Shown here: one piece after another, positions 18,663 to 27,443 of the stretch
Layout: each line of letters starts with the position of its first letter
How positions within the stretch are numbered: position 1 is the stretch's first letter
Source of the DNA: Clostridia bacterium
GTDB lineage: Bacteria > Bacillota > Clostridia > Oscillospirales > Acutalibacteraceae
Length of the DNA: 64,000 bases
Direction of reading: 5' to 3'
Assembly (NCBI GenBank): GCA_017415025.1
Contig: JAFQJH010000008.1
Span: 92,123 to 156,122 of the forward strand
The notes under the pieces: model-generated
The model's database searches: none
Told to the model about the DNA's origin: nothing
Seen by the model: only the letters and a program-made list of their open reading frames with translations
Position numbers and translations under genes: made by a program

Positions 18663-19682
18663 TTATCTGCACTCCGATACGGTTTCATAAGCCATCTGCG
18701 GATAATCGGTCATAATACAATCCGCGCCTGCAAGGGTAAGGTGGCGAATCTCGTCAGGATTGTTAATCGTCCAATACTGCAGGGCAATGTTATTCTTGTG
18801 AGCATAATTGACCATTTCGCGGTTTCCGAGATTAATAAGATTGTCAAATGCGGATTCACCGTAAGGAATCTGCAATGCGACATAGGACGGGTTGACATCC
18901 TGCAAATCCCAGCCCATTCTGTAATAGAAATAGAACTGTACGGCTTCGATTGCGTCTGCGGTACGTGAAATTTCGGGATAATGGTTTTTCATATAAGCTG
19001 AAACGTCGGGAGCAAAGGTTGACCATATTGTCCTGTCCTCAAGATCGCGTTCGGTGATAACTGAATAAAGCTTATCAACAGCTCTTCTGCCGTTAATACC
19101 TATACTTTTAACCTCAATAACATATTTGTACTGCTTGTCGCCGCAGTTGGCTTCGATGTAATCAATAATTTCGTCACAAGTCACAACTCGGAGGTTATAC
19201 GGGATATCGTCACCGCGAAGTCCTCTGTAAGGGTAGTCACCGTTACCCTTGAAATTTTCGCCGAGATTAAGCACCTGAGCCTCCTCGAGAGTGATTGAGG
19301 AAACAAAAACATTCTTCCTGCCGAAAGCCTCGACAGCGTTGGTTGCACTGTCGTATGTCAGGTCGTGAGAGAGCACAAGCTCGCCGTCCTTTGTTATCTG
19401 TACATCAAACTCAAGAGTATCGACGCCGATTGCATCCGCCCCTGCAACTATATTTTCAAATGCCATAAGCGTATTCTGCGGTGCAATTCCCGCGCCCGAG
19501 CGGTGAGCTGAAATATCGGGATCAAGGTATTCCGTTATATACGGATTGTCCGAATCGGGATAGACCTCGACCGGCGTATTCGGATCACCTGCCTCACCCA
19601 TTGTAAGAAGAATCGGGATGAGCATAAACACGGCGACAATGCCGTGGAAAATATTTTTGATGGTAAGAACAATCGCTGACAT
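18663..19682 (-). CDS. Membrane-anchored glycerophosphodiester phosphodiesterase
   Basis: A 339-residue protein. The start is set at 19682 (MSAIVLTIK) because GGAGGG is 5 bases upstream, and a longer reading to 19757 would run over the promoter. Residues about 1-30 form a membrane anchor. The GDPD domain follows, with SAHRSGAG..PQNT (catalytic His and metal region), LEFDVQITKDGELVLSHD (Glu/Asp metal ligands and the second His), and a late WTINNPDE and CIMTDYP. It hydrolyses glycerophosphodiesters to glycerol-3-phosphate and an alcohol, so extracellular teichoic-acid or phospholipid head groups are plausible substrates. Its anchor resembles that of the next gene in length and hydrophobicity, and both precede a GPH transporter. 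Confidence 0.88.
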   Translation of the reverse strand: MSAIVLTIKNIFHGIVAVFMLIPILLTMGEAGDPNTPVEVYPDSDNPYITEYLDPDISAHRSGAGIAPQNTLMAFENIVAGADAIGVDTLEFDVQITKDGELVLSHDLTYDSATNAVEAFGRKNVFVSSITLEEAQVLNLGENFKGNGDYPYRGLRGDDIPYNLRVVTCDEIIDYIEANCGDKQYKYVIEVKSIGINGRRAVDKLYSVITERDLEDRTIWSTFAPDVSAYMKNHYPEISRTADAIEAVQFYFYYRMGWDLQDVNPSYVALQIPYGESAFDNLINLGNREMVNYAHKNNIALQYWTINNPDEIRHLTLAGADCIMTDYPQMAYETVSECR

Positions 19683-19709
19683 AAAATCCCTCCGTAGATT
19701 GATGAGACT

Positions 19710-19738
19710 ATTATACAATACTTTTTTCAGGTGTTCAA
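19710..19738 (-). promoter_or_regulatory. Promoter of the GDPD/GH-like operon
   Basis: Minus-strand TTGAAC (19733-19738), 17-base spacer, perfect TATAAT (19710-19715). The leader is only about 20 bases to the ATG. Confidence 0.75.
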
Positions 19739-19754
19739 TATAAATTATAGTATA

Positions 19755-19787
19755 CAAAAAGACCGGCAGATTGCTCTGTCGGTCTTT
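19755..19787 (-). terminator. Terminator of pnp
   Basis: On the minus strand GACCG-A-CAGA pairs with TCTG-C-CGGTC (one mismatch) and runs into TTTTTG, 12 bases beyond the pnp stop codon. Confidence 0.8.
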
Positions 19788-19798
19788 GGTTTATTCAA

Positions 19799-21988
19799 TT
19801 AGTTTCTTCTGCCTCTGTTACCGTTACCTCTGCGGCGGTCGCCTGAAGGACGGCGGGGTGCATCGGAAATCTCGTTTTCGGGAACAAGACCCTCAACCTC
19901 GATAAGTGCCTCACGGCGTGAAAGGTTGATTCTGCCCTGGTCGTCGATTTCACGAACCTTAACGATTACCTCGTCACCTACGTTTACAACGTCTGTAACA
20001 TTCTCTGTTCTCTTAACGTCAAGGTGGCTTACGTGAACAAGACCTTCCTTACCCGGTGCGATTTCAACGAATGCGCCGAATTCCATAATTCTTGTTACAA
20101 CGCCCTTATAGATTGCGCCTACCTCGGGATCGTTAGCAATTGTTTCAATCATAAAGATTGCACGTCTTGCATTCTCGATATCCTGAGCGCATACAAATAC
20201 GCTACCGTCTTCCTCAACGTCAACCTTACAGTCGCACTCTGCGCAGATCTTCTGGATAACCTTACCCTGCTTACCGATAACCTCTGCAATCTTGTCAACA
20301 GGAACCTTTGTTGAAAGCATCTTCGGAGCATACTTTGAAAGCTCTGCTCTCGGCTCTGAAATTACGGGAAGCATAACCTCGTCAAGGATGTAGAGACGAG
20401 CCTTGTAAGTCTTATCAAGTGCCTCACGGATGATTTCGGGAGTAAGACCGTGAACCTTGAGGTCCATCTGGATAGCTGTGATACCCTTATGTGTACCTGC
20501 TACCTTGAAGTCCATATCGCCGAAGAAGTCCTCGAGACCCTGGATATCAACCATTGTCATAAAGCGGTCGCCCTCTGTAACAAGACCGCAGGAGATACCT
20601 GCAACGGGAGCCTTGATGGGAACGCCTGCTGCCATAAGTGAAAGTGTTGAGCCGCAGATTGAGCCCTGTGATGTTGAACCGTTTGAAGAAAGAACCTCTG
20701 ATACTGTACGGATACAGTACGGGAACTCCTCAACTGACGGAATAACGGGAAGAAGTGCTCTTTCTGCAAGTGCACCGTGACCGATCTCACGGCGTCCCGG
20801 ACCTCTGCTCGGACGGGTCTCGCCGACAGAATATGACGGGAAGTTGTAGTGATGCATATATCTCTTGGTCTCTTCATTGTCAATGCCGTCAAGAATCTGT
20901 GCATTGCTCATTGAGCCGAGAGTTGTGATTGTAAGACACTGTGTCTGACCGCGGGTGAACATACCTGAACCGTGAACACGGCTGAGAAGGTCAACCTCTG
21001 CGTTAAGCGGACGGATTTCGTCGATGCCACGGCCGTCAACACGCTTGCCCTCGTCAAGAAGCCAGCGGCGAACGATGAACTTCTGGAGCTTGTAGAGACA
21101 GTCGTCGATCTTTGCGATTTCTTCGGGATAAATCTCGTCGAACTTTGCGTGAACTGCATCGTAAATCGGACGAAGAGCCTCGTCACGTACACGCTTGTCA
21201 TCTGTATCAAGAGCAACCTTAACGTCCTCGATAGCAAATTCCTTGATAGCCTCGAACATCTCGGGTGCGGGATCGTTTGATTCAAATGCGATCTTTTCCT
21301 TACCGACCTCGGCTGTGATATCCTCAATAAACTTGACGATTTCCTGGTTTACCTTATGAGCGTACATAATTCCGTCGAACATATCGTCGTTGGAAACCTC
21401 GTTTGCACCTGCTTCGATCATTGCAACAAGATCCTTTGTAGATGCAACTGTAACAGCCATTTCGGAAACCTCGCGCTGTGCCTCTGTCGGATTGATAACG
21501 TACTCGCCGTTAACAAGACCTACCGATACACCTGAAATCGGACCGTCCCATGGAATAGCTGAAATTGAGATTGCTACGGAAACACCGATCATAGCTGTGA
21601 TTTCGGGTGAGCAATCGGGGTCAACTGACATAACTGTTGCGACAACGCCTACGTCGTTACGCATATCCTTCGGGAAAAGCGGACGGATAGGACGGTCGAT
21701 AACACGTGATGCAAGAGTAGCCTTCTCGCTTGCCTTGCCCTCACGGCGCTGGAAAGAGCCGGGAATACGACCAACGGAATAAAGCTTCTCCTCAAAGTCA
21801 ACTGAAAGCGGGAAGAAGTCTACACCCTCTCTGGGCTTGTCTGCCATTGTTGCAGTACAAAGAACTTCTGTTTCACCGTAGCGGATAAGGCAGGAACCGC
21901 CTGCGAGCTGAGCCATCTTACCGACTTCAACTACAAGAGGACGGCCTGCAAGTGTTGTTTCGAATGTTCTGAAATCCTTAAAAAACAT
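19799..21988 (-). CDS. pnp: Polyribonucleotide nucleotidyltransferase (PNPase)
   Basis: A 729-residue 3'-5' phosphorolytic exoribonuclease of the mRNA decay machinery. Two RNase PH domains (about 10-140 and 320-540) flank a helical region; GDMDFKVAG holds the conserved active-site Asp pair. A KH domain with VIGKQGKVIQKI (about 560-620) and an S1 domain (GVVTRIMEFGAFVEI, about 625-695) follow. The end is an Arg/Gly-rich tail. It lies downstream of rpsO, the conserved rpsO-pnp order. AGAGAGG precedes the ATG. A long hairpin in its leader suggests post-transcriptional autoregulation as known in Escherichia coli, which here is inference. Confidence 0.97.
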   Translation of the reverse strand: MFFKDFRTFETTLAGRPLVVEVGKMAQLAGGSCLIRYGETEVLCTATMADKPREGVDFFPLSVDFEEKLYSVGRIPGSFQRREGKASEKATLASRVIDRPIRPLFPKDMRNDVGVVATVMSVDPDCSPEITAMIGVSVAISISAIPWDGPISGVSVGLVNGEYVINPTEAQREVSEMAVTVASTKDLVAMIEAGANEVSNDDMFDGIMYAHKVNQEIVKFIEDITAEVGKEKIAFESNDPAPEMFEAIKEFAIEDVKVALDTDDKRVRDEALRPIYDAVHAKFDEIYPEEIAKIDDCLYKLQKFIVRRWLLDEGKRVDGRGIDEIRPLNAEVDLLSRVHGSGMFTRGQTQCLTITTLGSMSNAQILDGIDNEETKRYMHHYNFPSYSVGETRPSRGPGRREIGHGALAERALLPVIPSVEEFPYCIRTVSEVLSSNGSTSQGSICGSTLSLMAAGVPIKAPVAGISCGLVTEGDRFMTMVDIQGLEDFFGDMDFKVAGTHKGITAIQMDLKVHGLTPEIIREALDKTYKARLYILDEVMLPVISEPRAELSKYAPKMLSTKVPVDKIAEVIGKQGKVIQKICAECDCKVDVEEDGSVFVCAQDIENARRAIFMIETIANDPEVGAIYKGVVTRIMEFGAFVEIAPGKEGLVHVSHLDVKRTENVTDVVNVGDEVIVKVREIDDQGRINLSRREALIEVEGLVPENEISDAPRRPSGDRRRGNGNRGRRN

Positions 21989-22019
21989 CTTTTTTACCTC
22001 TCTGAAAATTTATTTCCAT

Positions 22020-22101
22020 ATCAGGCAAGGATTTAGCAATAAACTCATAGCTTGATTTTCAAGCTATCAATTCACTGCTAAAACCCCGAATTCTGCCTGA
22101 T
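22020..22101 (-). promoter_or_regulatory. Nested hairpin in the pnp leader
   Basis: Three coaxial stems lie between rpsO and pnp. The outer is ATCAGGCA (22020-22027) with TGCCTGAT (22094-22101). The middle is TTTAGCA (22032-22038) with TGCTAAA (22076-22082). The apical is ATAGCTTGA with TCAAGCTAT (22047-22067). This is a long interrupted double strand just upstream of the pnp ribosome site. In E. coli a comparable duplex is cut by RNase III and trimmed by PNPase for autocontrol; the same role here is inferred. Confidence 0.65.
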
Positions 22102-22137
22102 AATAGGATACGTTTTACCTTTATAATTACACAATAA

Positions 22138-22168
22138 GGCAGACAGTAAAAGAAATTTGCTGTCTGCC
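22138..22168 (-). terminator. Stem after rpsO (weak terminator or processing site)
   Basis: GGCAGACAG/CTGTCTGCC is a 9-bp stem right after the rpsO stop. The minus-strand tail (TTATTGTG) is poor in T, so partial read-through into pnp is likely. Confidence 0.5.
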
Positions 22169-22181
22169 CCAAATGCCGTAA

Positions 22182-22445
22182 TTATTTACGAATACCAAGT
22201 CTTGCGATGATTGCACGGTATCTCTCGATGTCAACCTTCTGCAAGTAAGCAAGAAGGTTACGTCTGTGACCAACCATCTTAAGAAGACCACGTCTTGAGT
22301 GATGGTCCTTCTTGTGCTCCTTGAGATGCTCTGTAAGGTCGTTGATTCTCTTTGTAAGAACAGCGATCTGTACCTCGGGTGAACCTGTATCACCCTCGTG
22401 AAGAGCGTATTCAGCCATAATAGCCTGCTTCTCTGCCTGTGTCAT
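22182..22445 (-). CDS. rpsO: 30S ribosomal protein S15
   Basis: An 87-residue primary 16S rRNA-binding protein of the 30S platform. [26 protein letters not shown] and the ending RLGIRK are family hallmarks. The start ATG (MTQAEK) at 22445 is chosen because GAGGTG lies 6-7 bases upstream; the GTG three codons earlier is part of that ribosome site. It has its own promoter and a leader of about 105 bases with CCGC/GCGG and CCTG/CAGG stems that could be the S15 autocontrol site (inferred). Confidence 0.97.
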   Translation of the reverse strand: MTQAEKQAIMAEYALHEGDTGSPEVQIAVLTKRINDLTEHLKEHKKDHHSRRGLLKMVGHRRNLLAYLQKVDIERYRAIIARLGIRK

Positions 22446-22557
22446 TATTTTCACCTCATTAAAAATATTTTATATGCTCCTGAATCCCAGGTTAAGGCAG
22501 GTGAACACCGCTTGGCGGTTAAACCCAAAATCCGAGAAACGGAAACATAGCGGAAGT

Positions 22558-22586
22558 AGTTTACCACAAATATTCAGATTTGTAAA
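22558..22586 (-). promoter_or_regulatory. Promoter of rpsO-pnp
   Basis: Minus-strand TTTACA (22581-22586), 17-base spacer, TAAACT (22558-22563). It is divergent from, and about 45 bases away from, the -10 of the structured RNA on the plus strand. Confidence 0.6.
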
Positions 22587-22641
22587 GGGGTTTTGAAAAA
22601 TTTTTGTTTCCGCCCAAAATCCGCAGGCATATAATGTATCA

Positions 22642-22891
22642 GGATGTTTAAAATAGAAACAAGCGGATATGAGTGGACGGTGGCAGTCGACTGCCTACGG
22701 GGAGCCGTAACTCGCCTTTTGGCAAAGTATCTGCTCCAGATATTCACCGACGGTGCAAAAGTGCCGTCGGTGATTCAGCTTTTATCTATATTATAATCGA
22801 TAATAATGCAAAATCAATTATATTTTTACCGACAAATTTTGTATAACCGTGATTATCTTCCTCTTTTTGATTGACCTAAAGAGGATTTTTT
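22642..22891 (+). ncRNA. Unidentified structured RNA with own promoter and terminator (leader or stand-alone)
   Basis: A TATAAT (22630-22635) predicts a start near 22642. Stems visible: GCGGATA (22663-22669) with TATCTGC (22728-22734, one G-U) closes a multi-helix core. Inside it are GAGT/ACTC (22671-22674, 22710-22713), ACGG/CCGT (22677-22680, 22705-22708), the palindrome GGCAGTCGACTGCC (22682-22695) and GCC-TTTT-GGC (22714-22723). A 9-bp hairpin CACCGACGG/CCGTCGGTG follows (22745-22772). A terminator TCCTCTTT/AAAGAGGA plus TTTTTT (22859-22891) ends 38 bases before the acetyltransferase. This is riboswitch-like aptamer-plus-terminator architecture, but I match it to no known class. A 6S-type or other free RNA is the alternative. 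Confidence 0.55.
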
Positions 22892-22928
22892 ATTATTATA
22901 TAACAGAGGAAAGAAAAGGGTTGATTGC

Positions 22929-23540
22929 ATGACAGAAAAAGAAAAGCTGCATTCGGGACAGATTTATTATCCGAGCAGTGACGAAATTATGGGCGAACAG
23001 CTTTTGTGCCTTGAAAAGCTTTATGATTTCAATGCTACGCGTCCGCTCGAGCAGGAAAAGCGCGAGAAAATGCTTAAAGATATGTTTGCTGAAATCGGTG
23101 AGGGCTGTTACATAGAGCCTCCGCTTCGTGCTAACTGGGGCGGAAAGCACGTGCATTTCGGCAAGATGGTTTATGCTAATTTTAATCTGACTCTTGTTGA
23201 CGATACTCACATTTATGTCGGTGACTACACTCTCATCGGTCCGAACGTTACGATTGCAACTGCGGGACATCCGATAAATCCCGAGCTTCGCGAAAAGGCA
23301 TATCAGTTCAACAGAAGTGTCAGAATAGGCAGAAACTGCTGGATCGGTGCAGGTGCGGTTATCGTCCCCGGCGTTACAATCGGCGATAACACTGTCATAG
23401 GAGCAGGCAGTATTGTTACAAAGGATATTCCCGCAAACGTTGTTGCGGTAGGAAATCCTTGCAGAGTTCTTCGTGAAATCAGCAATCACGATAAAGAGTA
23501 TTATTTCAAGGATTGCAAAATTGATTATAATAGTATATAA
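22929..23540 (+). CDS. Sugar O-acetyltransferase (left-handed beta-helix, maltose/galactoside acetyltransferase family)
   Basis: A 203-residue hexapeptide-repeat acetyltransferase that moves acetyl from acetyl-CoA to a sugar hydroxyl. The N-terminal helical cap (MLKDMFAEIG) is typical of the maltose acetyltransferase branch. Isoleucine-patch turns appear from about 60 to 185. TATAGHPI-like ATAGHPI carries the catalytic His near residue 116, and NCWIGAGAVIVPGVTIG is the CoA-side repeat. The gene follows an RNA with a terminator and precedes a GH3 glucosidase by 36 bases, so the pair is likely an operon for sugar or glycoside handling. The acceptor is unknown. Confidence 0.92.
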   Translation: MTEKEKLHSGQIYYPSSDEIMGEQLLCLEKLYDFNATRPLEQEKREKMLKDMFAEIGEGCYIEPPLRANWGGKHVHFGKMVYANFNLTLVDDTHIYVGDYTLIGPNVTIATAGHPINPELREKAYQFNRSVRIGRNCWIGAGAVIVPGVTIGDNTVIGAGSIVTKDIPANVVAVGNPCRVLREISNHDKEYYFKDCKIDYNSI

Positions 23541-23576
23541 TATTATACTGTAGAAATTTGAGAGGAGTATCAGTTT

Positions 23577-26036
23577 ATGAAACACCCCGAAATTGTTAAA
23601 AAAATGAGCCTTGAGCAGAAGGCGGCTTTTGTTTCAGGCTACGACTACTGGCATCTTGAGGAAGCTCCCGAGCTCGGACTTCCGAAGATTATGATTACGG
23701 ACGGCCCTCACGGTCTTCGTAAGCAGAACAAGGACAAAAAGGCTTCTGACGGTATCGGTCTCGGCAACTCTGTTCCGTCAACCTGCTTCCCCCCTGCTTC
23801 AACATCTTCCTGCTCATGGGATGAGGATTTGTTAAGGGAAGAGGGCATCGCTCTTGCAGAAGAGTGCCTTAAGGAAGAGGTTTCCGTTGTTCTCGGCCCC
23901 GGCACAAACATCAAGCGTTCTCCGACCTGCGGACGTAACTTTGAATATTTCAGTGAAGACCCGTACCTTGCAGGTAAGTGCTCTGCAAGCTTTGTAAACG
24001 GTGTTCAGTCAATGGGTATCGGCACATCCCTCAAGCACTTCGCTTGTAACTCACAGGAAGCATTCCGTATGGTTATCAACGAGGTTGTTGATGAGAGAGC
24101 AATGCGTGAGCTTTACCTTACAGCTTTCGAAATTTGCGTTAAGGAAGCACAGCCCTGGACAATTATGAACTCCTACAACCGCATCAACGGTGTTTACTCC
24201 TCACAGAACGAGTGGCTCCAGGAGAAGGTTCTCCGCGGTGAATGGGGCTTTGAGGGTCTCCTTGTTACAGACTGGGGCTCATCAGTTGACAGAATTCCCG
24301 GACTTTACAACGGCACTGACCTTGAAATGCCGTCATCAGCAAGAATCAATACAAATAAAATCATCGCCGCAGTAAACAGCGGTGAGCTTGACATAGCAGT
24401 GCTCGACAAGAGAGTTGACACAGTTGTTGACCTTATCGTTAAGTCAAAGCCTGCACTTGCAAAGAAACATACATACGATGTTGAAGCACATCACGCTGTT
24501 GCACGCAAGGTTGCAGAGGGCTCAATGGTGCTTCTCAAGAACAATGACAAAATCCTTCCCCTCAAGGCAGGTCAGAAGGTTGCAGTTATCGGTGAGCTTG
24601 CTGCTTCTCCGCGTTTCCAGGGTGCCGGCTCTTCCGTTATCAATCCCAACAAGCTTGACAATGCTCTCGATGAGCTCAAGAAGCTCGGCGTTGACGTTGT
24701 ATACGCTCCCGGCTACGTCAAGAACAAGGACGTAATCAAGGACGAGCTTGTAAACGAGGCAGTAAACGCTGCAAAGAATGCTGACATTGCACTTGTCTTC
24801 GTCGGTCTTACAGACGAGTTCGAGGGTGAAGGCTACGACAGAGAAAATATTGAAATGCCGAAGTGCCACAGCCACCTTGTTTCCGCAGTTGCAAAGGCTA
24901 ACCCGAATACAGCGGCTGTTCTTGCAGGCGGTTCAGTAATCAACCTTCCGTGGATTAATGAGGTTAAGGCACTCCTGAGCACAGGTCTCGGCGGTCAGGC
25001 TGTCGGCAGTGCAACAGCTAACCTCCTTACAGGTAAGGTTAATCCGTCAGGTAAGACAAGTGAGACTTATCCCCTTTCATACAGCGACAACCCGACATAC
25101 GGCAACTATCCTGCAGGTCCTGTTACAAGTGAGCACAGAGAGTCCGTTTACATCGGCTACCGCTACTATGACAAGGCAGAAAAGAACGTTCTTTTCCCGT
25201 TCGGCTACGGTCTTTCATACACAACATTTGAGTACAGCGACATTTCGGTTTCTGCTGACAGCATCAAGGATACGGATACACTCACAGTTTCCTTCAAGGT
25301 TAAGAACACAGGCGATGTGTTCGGTGGCGAGGTTGCACAGCTCTACGTTGCTGATAAGGAATCAACAATTTTCCGTCCCGTCAAGGAGCTCAAGGGCTTC
25401 AAGAAGGTATTTCTTAACCCCGGTGAGGAAGCAACTGTTACACTCGAGCTTTCCAAGAGAGCATTTGCTTTCTACAACGTTAAGCTCGGTGACTGGATGG
25501 TTGAAAGCGGTGAGTTTGACATCCTCGTAGGTGCATCAAGCCGTGACATCAGACTTTCAAAGACAATCACTGTTGAGTCAACAGTCAACGCTGAAATTCC
25601 CGATTACAGAGCAACAGCTCCCGCATATTATACAGCAAACGTAAAGGGAATGAACGGCGCACAGTTCGAGGCTGTTCTCGGCTTCAAGCTTCCCGAAAAC
25701 AAGCGTGACACATCACTTCCCATCGACATTTACTGCTGTCTTAACGATGCAAGACATACCAAGTGGGGCGGCAGAATGTGCAATGCTATTGAGGGCATTA
25801 TGGCTAAGTTCGGCTCTGCTGAAAACGGTGACGGAAAGATGATTGCCGCTATGGCAACTCAGATTCCTATCCGTAACTTTATGGCAATGAGTATGGGTGT
25901 TGCTTCACCCGAAATCATCGACGGTCTTCTGATGATTCTCAATGACGGTCAGTCAAGCTTCAAGGGACTTTGCAAGATTCTTGTCAGAATCCCCGGAGCA
26001 CTTACAAGACTTCCTGCTCTTCTTAAGTCAATCTAA
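23577..26036 (+). CDS. Glycoside hydrolase family 3 (beta-glucosidase-like)
   Basis: An 819-residue intracellular enzyme (no signal peptide). The TIM-like N-domain starts with LPKIMITDGPHGLR. The catalytic nucleophile is Asp232 in LLVTDWGSS. The second alpha/beta domain holds VGLTDEFEGEGYDRENIEMP with the probable acid/base Glu region, and a fibronectin-III-like domain (about 540-690) follows. A helical C-terminal extension of about 130 residues (from CCLNDARHTKWGGRM onward) goes beyond the core family length. GAGAGGAG is 9 bases before the ATG. It removes terminal beta-linked glucose or xylose from oligosaccharides; the specific linkage is not evident. It ends at a strong terminator. Confidence 0.93.
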   Translation: MKHPEIVKKMSLEQKAAFVSGYDYWHLEEAPELGLPKIMITDGPHGLRKQNKDKKASDGIGLGNSVPSTCFPPASTSSCSWDEDLLREEGIALAEECLKEEVSVVLGPGTNIKRSPTCGRNFEYFSEDPYLAGKCSASFVNGVQSMGIGTSLKHFACNSQEAFRMVINEVVDERAMRELYLTAFEICVKEAQPWTIMNSYNRINGVYSSQNEWLQEKVLRGEWGFEGLLVTDWGSSVDRIPGLYNGTDLEMPSSARINTNKIIAAVNSGELDIAVLDKRVDTVVDLIVKSKPALAKKHTYDVEAHHAVARKVAEGSMVLLKNNDKILPLKAGQKVAVIGELAASPRFQGAGSSVINPNKLDNALDELKKLGVDVVYAPGYVKNKDVIKDELVNEAVNAAKNADIALVFVGLTDEFEGEGYDRENIEMPKCHSHLVSAVAKANPNTAAVLAGGSVINLPWINEVKALLSTGLGGQAVGSATANLLTGKVNPSGKTSETYPLSYSDNPTYGNYPAGPVTSEHRESVYIGYRYYDKAEKNVLFPFGYGLSYTTFEYSDISVSADSIKDTDTLTVSFKVKNTGDVFGGEVAQLYVADKESTIFRPVKELKGFKKVFLNPGEEATVTLELSKRAFAFYNVKLGDWMVESGEFDILVGASSRDIRLSKTITVESTVNAEIPDYRATAPAYYTANVKGMNGAQFEAVLGFKLPENKRDTSLPIDIYCCLNDARHTKWGGRMCNAIEGIMAKFGSAENGDGKMIAAMATQIPIRNFMAMSMGVASPEIIDGLLMILNDGQSSFKGLCKILVRIPGALTRLPALLKSI

Positions 26037-26049
26037 ATATAAAAAGTTA

Positions 26050-26082
26050 AAGCGTTGTGTCCGTGGACACAACGCTTTTTTA
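26050..26082. terminator. Bidirectional terminator GH3/gdhA
   Basis: AAGCGTTGTGTCC (26050-26062) pairs perfectly with GGACACAACGCTT (26065-26077) and has TTTTTT on the plus strand. On the minus strand the tail is TTAACTTTTT. It lies between convergent genes. Confidence 0.9.
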
Positions 26083-26099
26083 ATATTGCTGTTAAACTC

Positions 26100-27443
26100 T
26101 TAGATAACACCCTGAGCCATCATTGCGTCTGCAACCTTCTGGAAGCCTGCGATGTTTGCGCCTGCAACAAGATTGTAGCCGAGGCCGTATGCTTCTGCTG
26201 CTGCTGCTGAAGAGTCGTGGATAGACTTCATAATTGACTTGAGCTTTGCATCAACCTCTTCTGCTGTCCAGCTGTAACGGATTGAGTTCTGTGTCATTTC
26301 AAGAGCTGAAACTGCTACGCCGCCTGCGTTAACTGCCTTTGAGGGAGCAACTGCCTTGCAATTTTCCATAAGGTACTCAAGAGCCTCGTTTGTTGAAGGC
26401 ATATTTGAAACCTCGATGTAGTACTTGACACCGTTTTCAACAAGCTTCTTTGCTTCTTCAATGCCAACCTCGTTCTGTGTTGCACAAGGCATAGCCACGT
26501 CAACGGGAACACCCCACGGCTTCTGACCCGGGAAGAACTCAACGCCGAACTTATCAGCATAGTCCTGAACCTTGTCTCTGCCTGAAGAACGCATATCAAG
26601 CATAAAGTTGATTTTTTCTTCTGTATTGATTCCGTCGGGATCGTAAATATAACCGTCGGGACCGGAAATTGTAACTACCTTACCGCCGAGCTCCGCAACC
26701 TTCTTTACAGTACCCCATGCAACGTTACCGAAGCCGGAAACTGCGAATGTCTTGCCCTTGATTGTCTCGCCGAAGTGTGCGAGAACCTCCTGAGCATAGT
26801 ATGTTGCGCCGAAGCCTGTTGCCTCGGGTCTGATGAGTGAGCCGCCGTATGAAAGACCCTTACCTGTGAGAACACCGTTTTCAAACGTACTCTTGAGACG
26901 TCTGTACTGACCGAAGAGGTAGCCGATTTCTCTGCCGCCTACACCGATATCACCTGCAGGAACGTCAATGTCGGGTCCGATATATTTGTAAAGCTCTGTC
27001 ATAAATGCCTGACAGAAACGAAGAATCTCTGCATCTGACTTGCCTCTCGGGTCAAAGTCTGAACCGCCCTTTGCACCGCCGATGGGAAGGCCTGTAAGGC
27101 TGTTTTTGAAGGTCTGCTCAAAGCCGAGGAACTTGATGATACCGCTGTAAACAGAGGGGTGGAAGCGAAGACCGCCCTTGTAAGGACCGATAGCACCGTT
27201 GAACTGGATACGGTAACCTGTGTTGACCTGTACCTTGCCGTTGTCGTCTACCCAAGAAACGCGGAAGATAATCTGTCTTTCGGGCTCAACCATTCTTTCA
27301 AGAAGTCCTGCAGCTTCATATTCCGGATGCTTTTCAATAACGGGAACAAGGCTTGTGAGAACCTCTGTGACTGTCTGCACGAACTCAGGCTCGTTTGCGT
27401 GGTCTTTAGCAACGCGCGCAATAACTTTTTCTACATAATTCAT
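26100..27443 (-). CDS. gdhA: NADP-type glutamate dehydrogenase
   Basis: A 447-residue hexameric class I glutamate dehydrogenase (2-oxoglutarate + NH4+ + NAD(P)H to glutamate). GPYKGGLRFHPSV and LPIGGAKGGSDFDP carry the substrate Lys residues. IDVPAGDIGVGGREIGYLF has the catalytic Asp, and VSGFGNVAWGT is the dinucleotide fold. The length fits the NADP-linked, ammonium-assimilating group. GGAGA lies before the ATG. It is monocistronic with a near-consensus promoter and a 5' leader of about 145 bases in which I see no known riboswitch. Confidence 0.96.
   Translation of the reverse strand: MNYVEKVIARVAKDHANEPEFVQTVTEVLTSLVPVIEKHPEYEAAGLLERMVEPERQIIFRVSWVDDNGKVQVNTGYRIQFNGAIGPYKGGLRFHPSVYSGIIKFLGFEQTFKNSLTGLPIGGAKGGSDFDPRGKSDAEILRFCQAFMTELYKYIGPDIDVPAGDIGVGGREIGYLFGQYRRLKSTFENGVLTGKGLSYGGSLIRPEATGFGATYYAQEVLAHFGETIKGKTFAVSGFGNVAWGTVKKVAELGGKVVTISGPDGYIYDPDGINTEEKINFMLDMRSSGRDKVQDYADKFGVEFFPGQKPWGVPVDVAMPCATQNEVGIEEAKKLVENGVKYYIEVSNMPSTNEALEYLMENCKAVAPSKAVNAGGVAVSALEMTQNSIRYSWTAEEVDAKLKSIMKSIHDSSAAAAEAYGLGYNLVAGANIAGFQKVADAMMAQGVI

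Noticed and set aside
22660-22735. Resemblance to the ZTP (pfl) riboswitch: CGGGGAGCCGT after a hairpin
   Set aside because: The conserved 5' half of the ZTP motif and the downstream CCGCCUGGGC-like segment are missing, and the neighbouring genes are not purine or folate related.
22896-23585. A 229-codon minus-strand open frame opposite the acetyltransferase
   Set aside because: It lies fully antisense to a gene with clear family motifs, has no ribosome site and its translation is low-complexity Cys/Ile-rich, as expected for a shadow frame.
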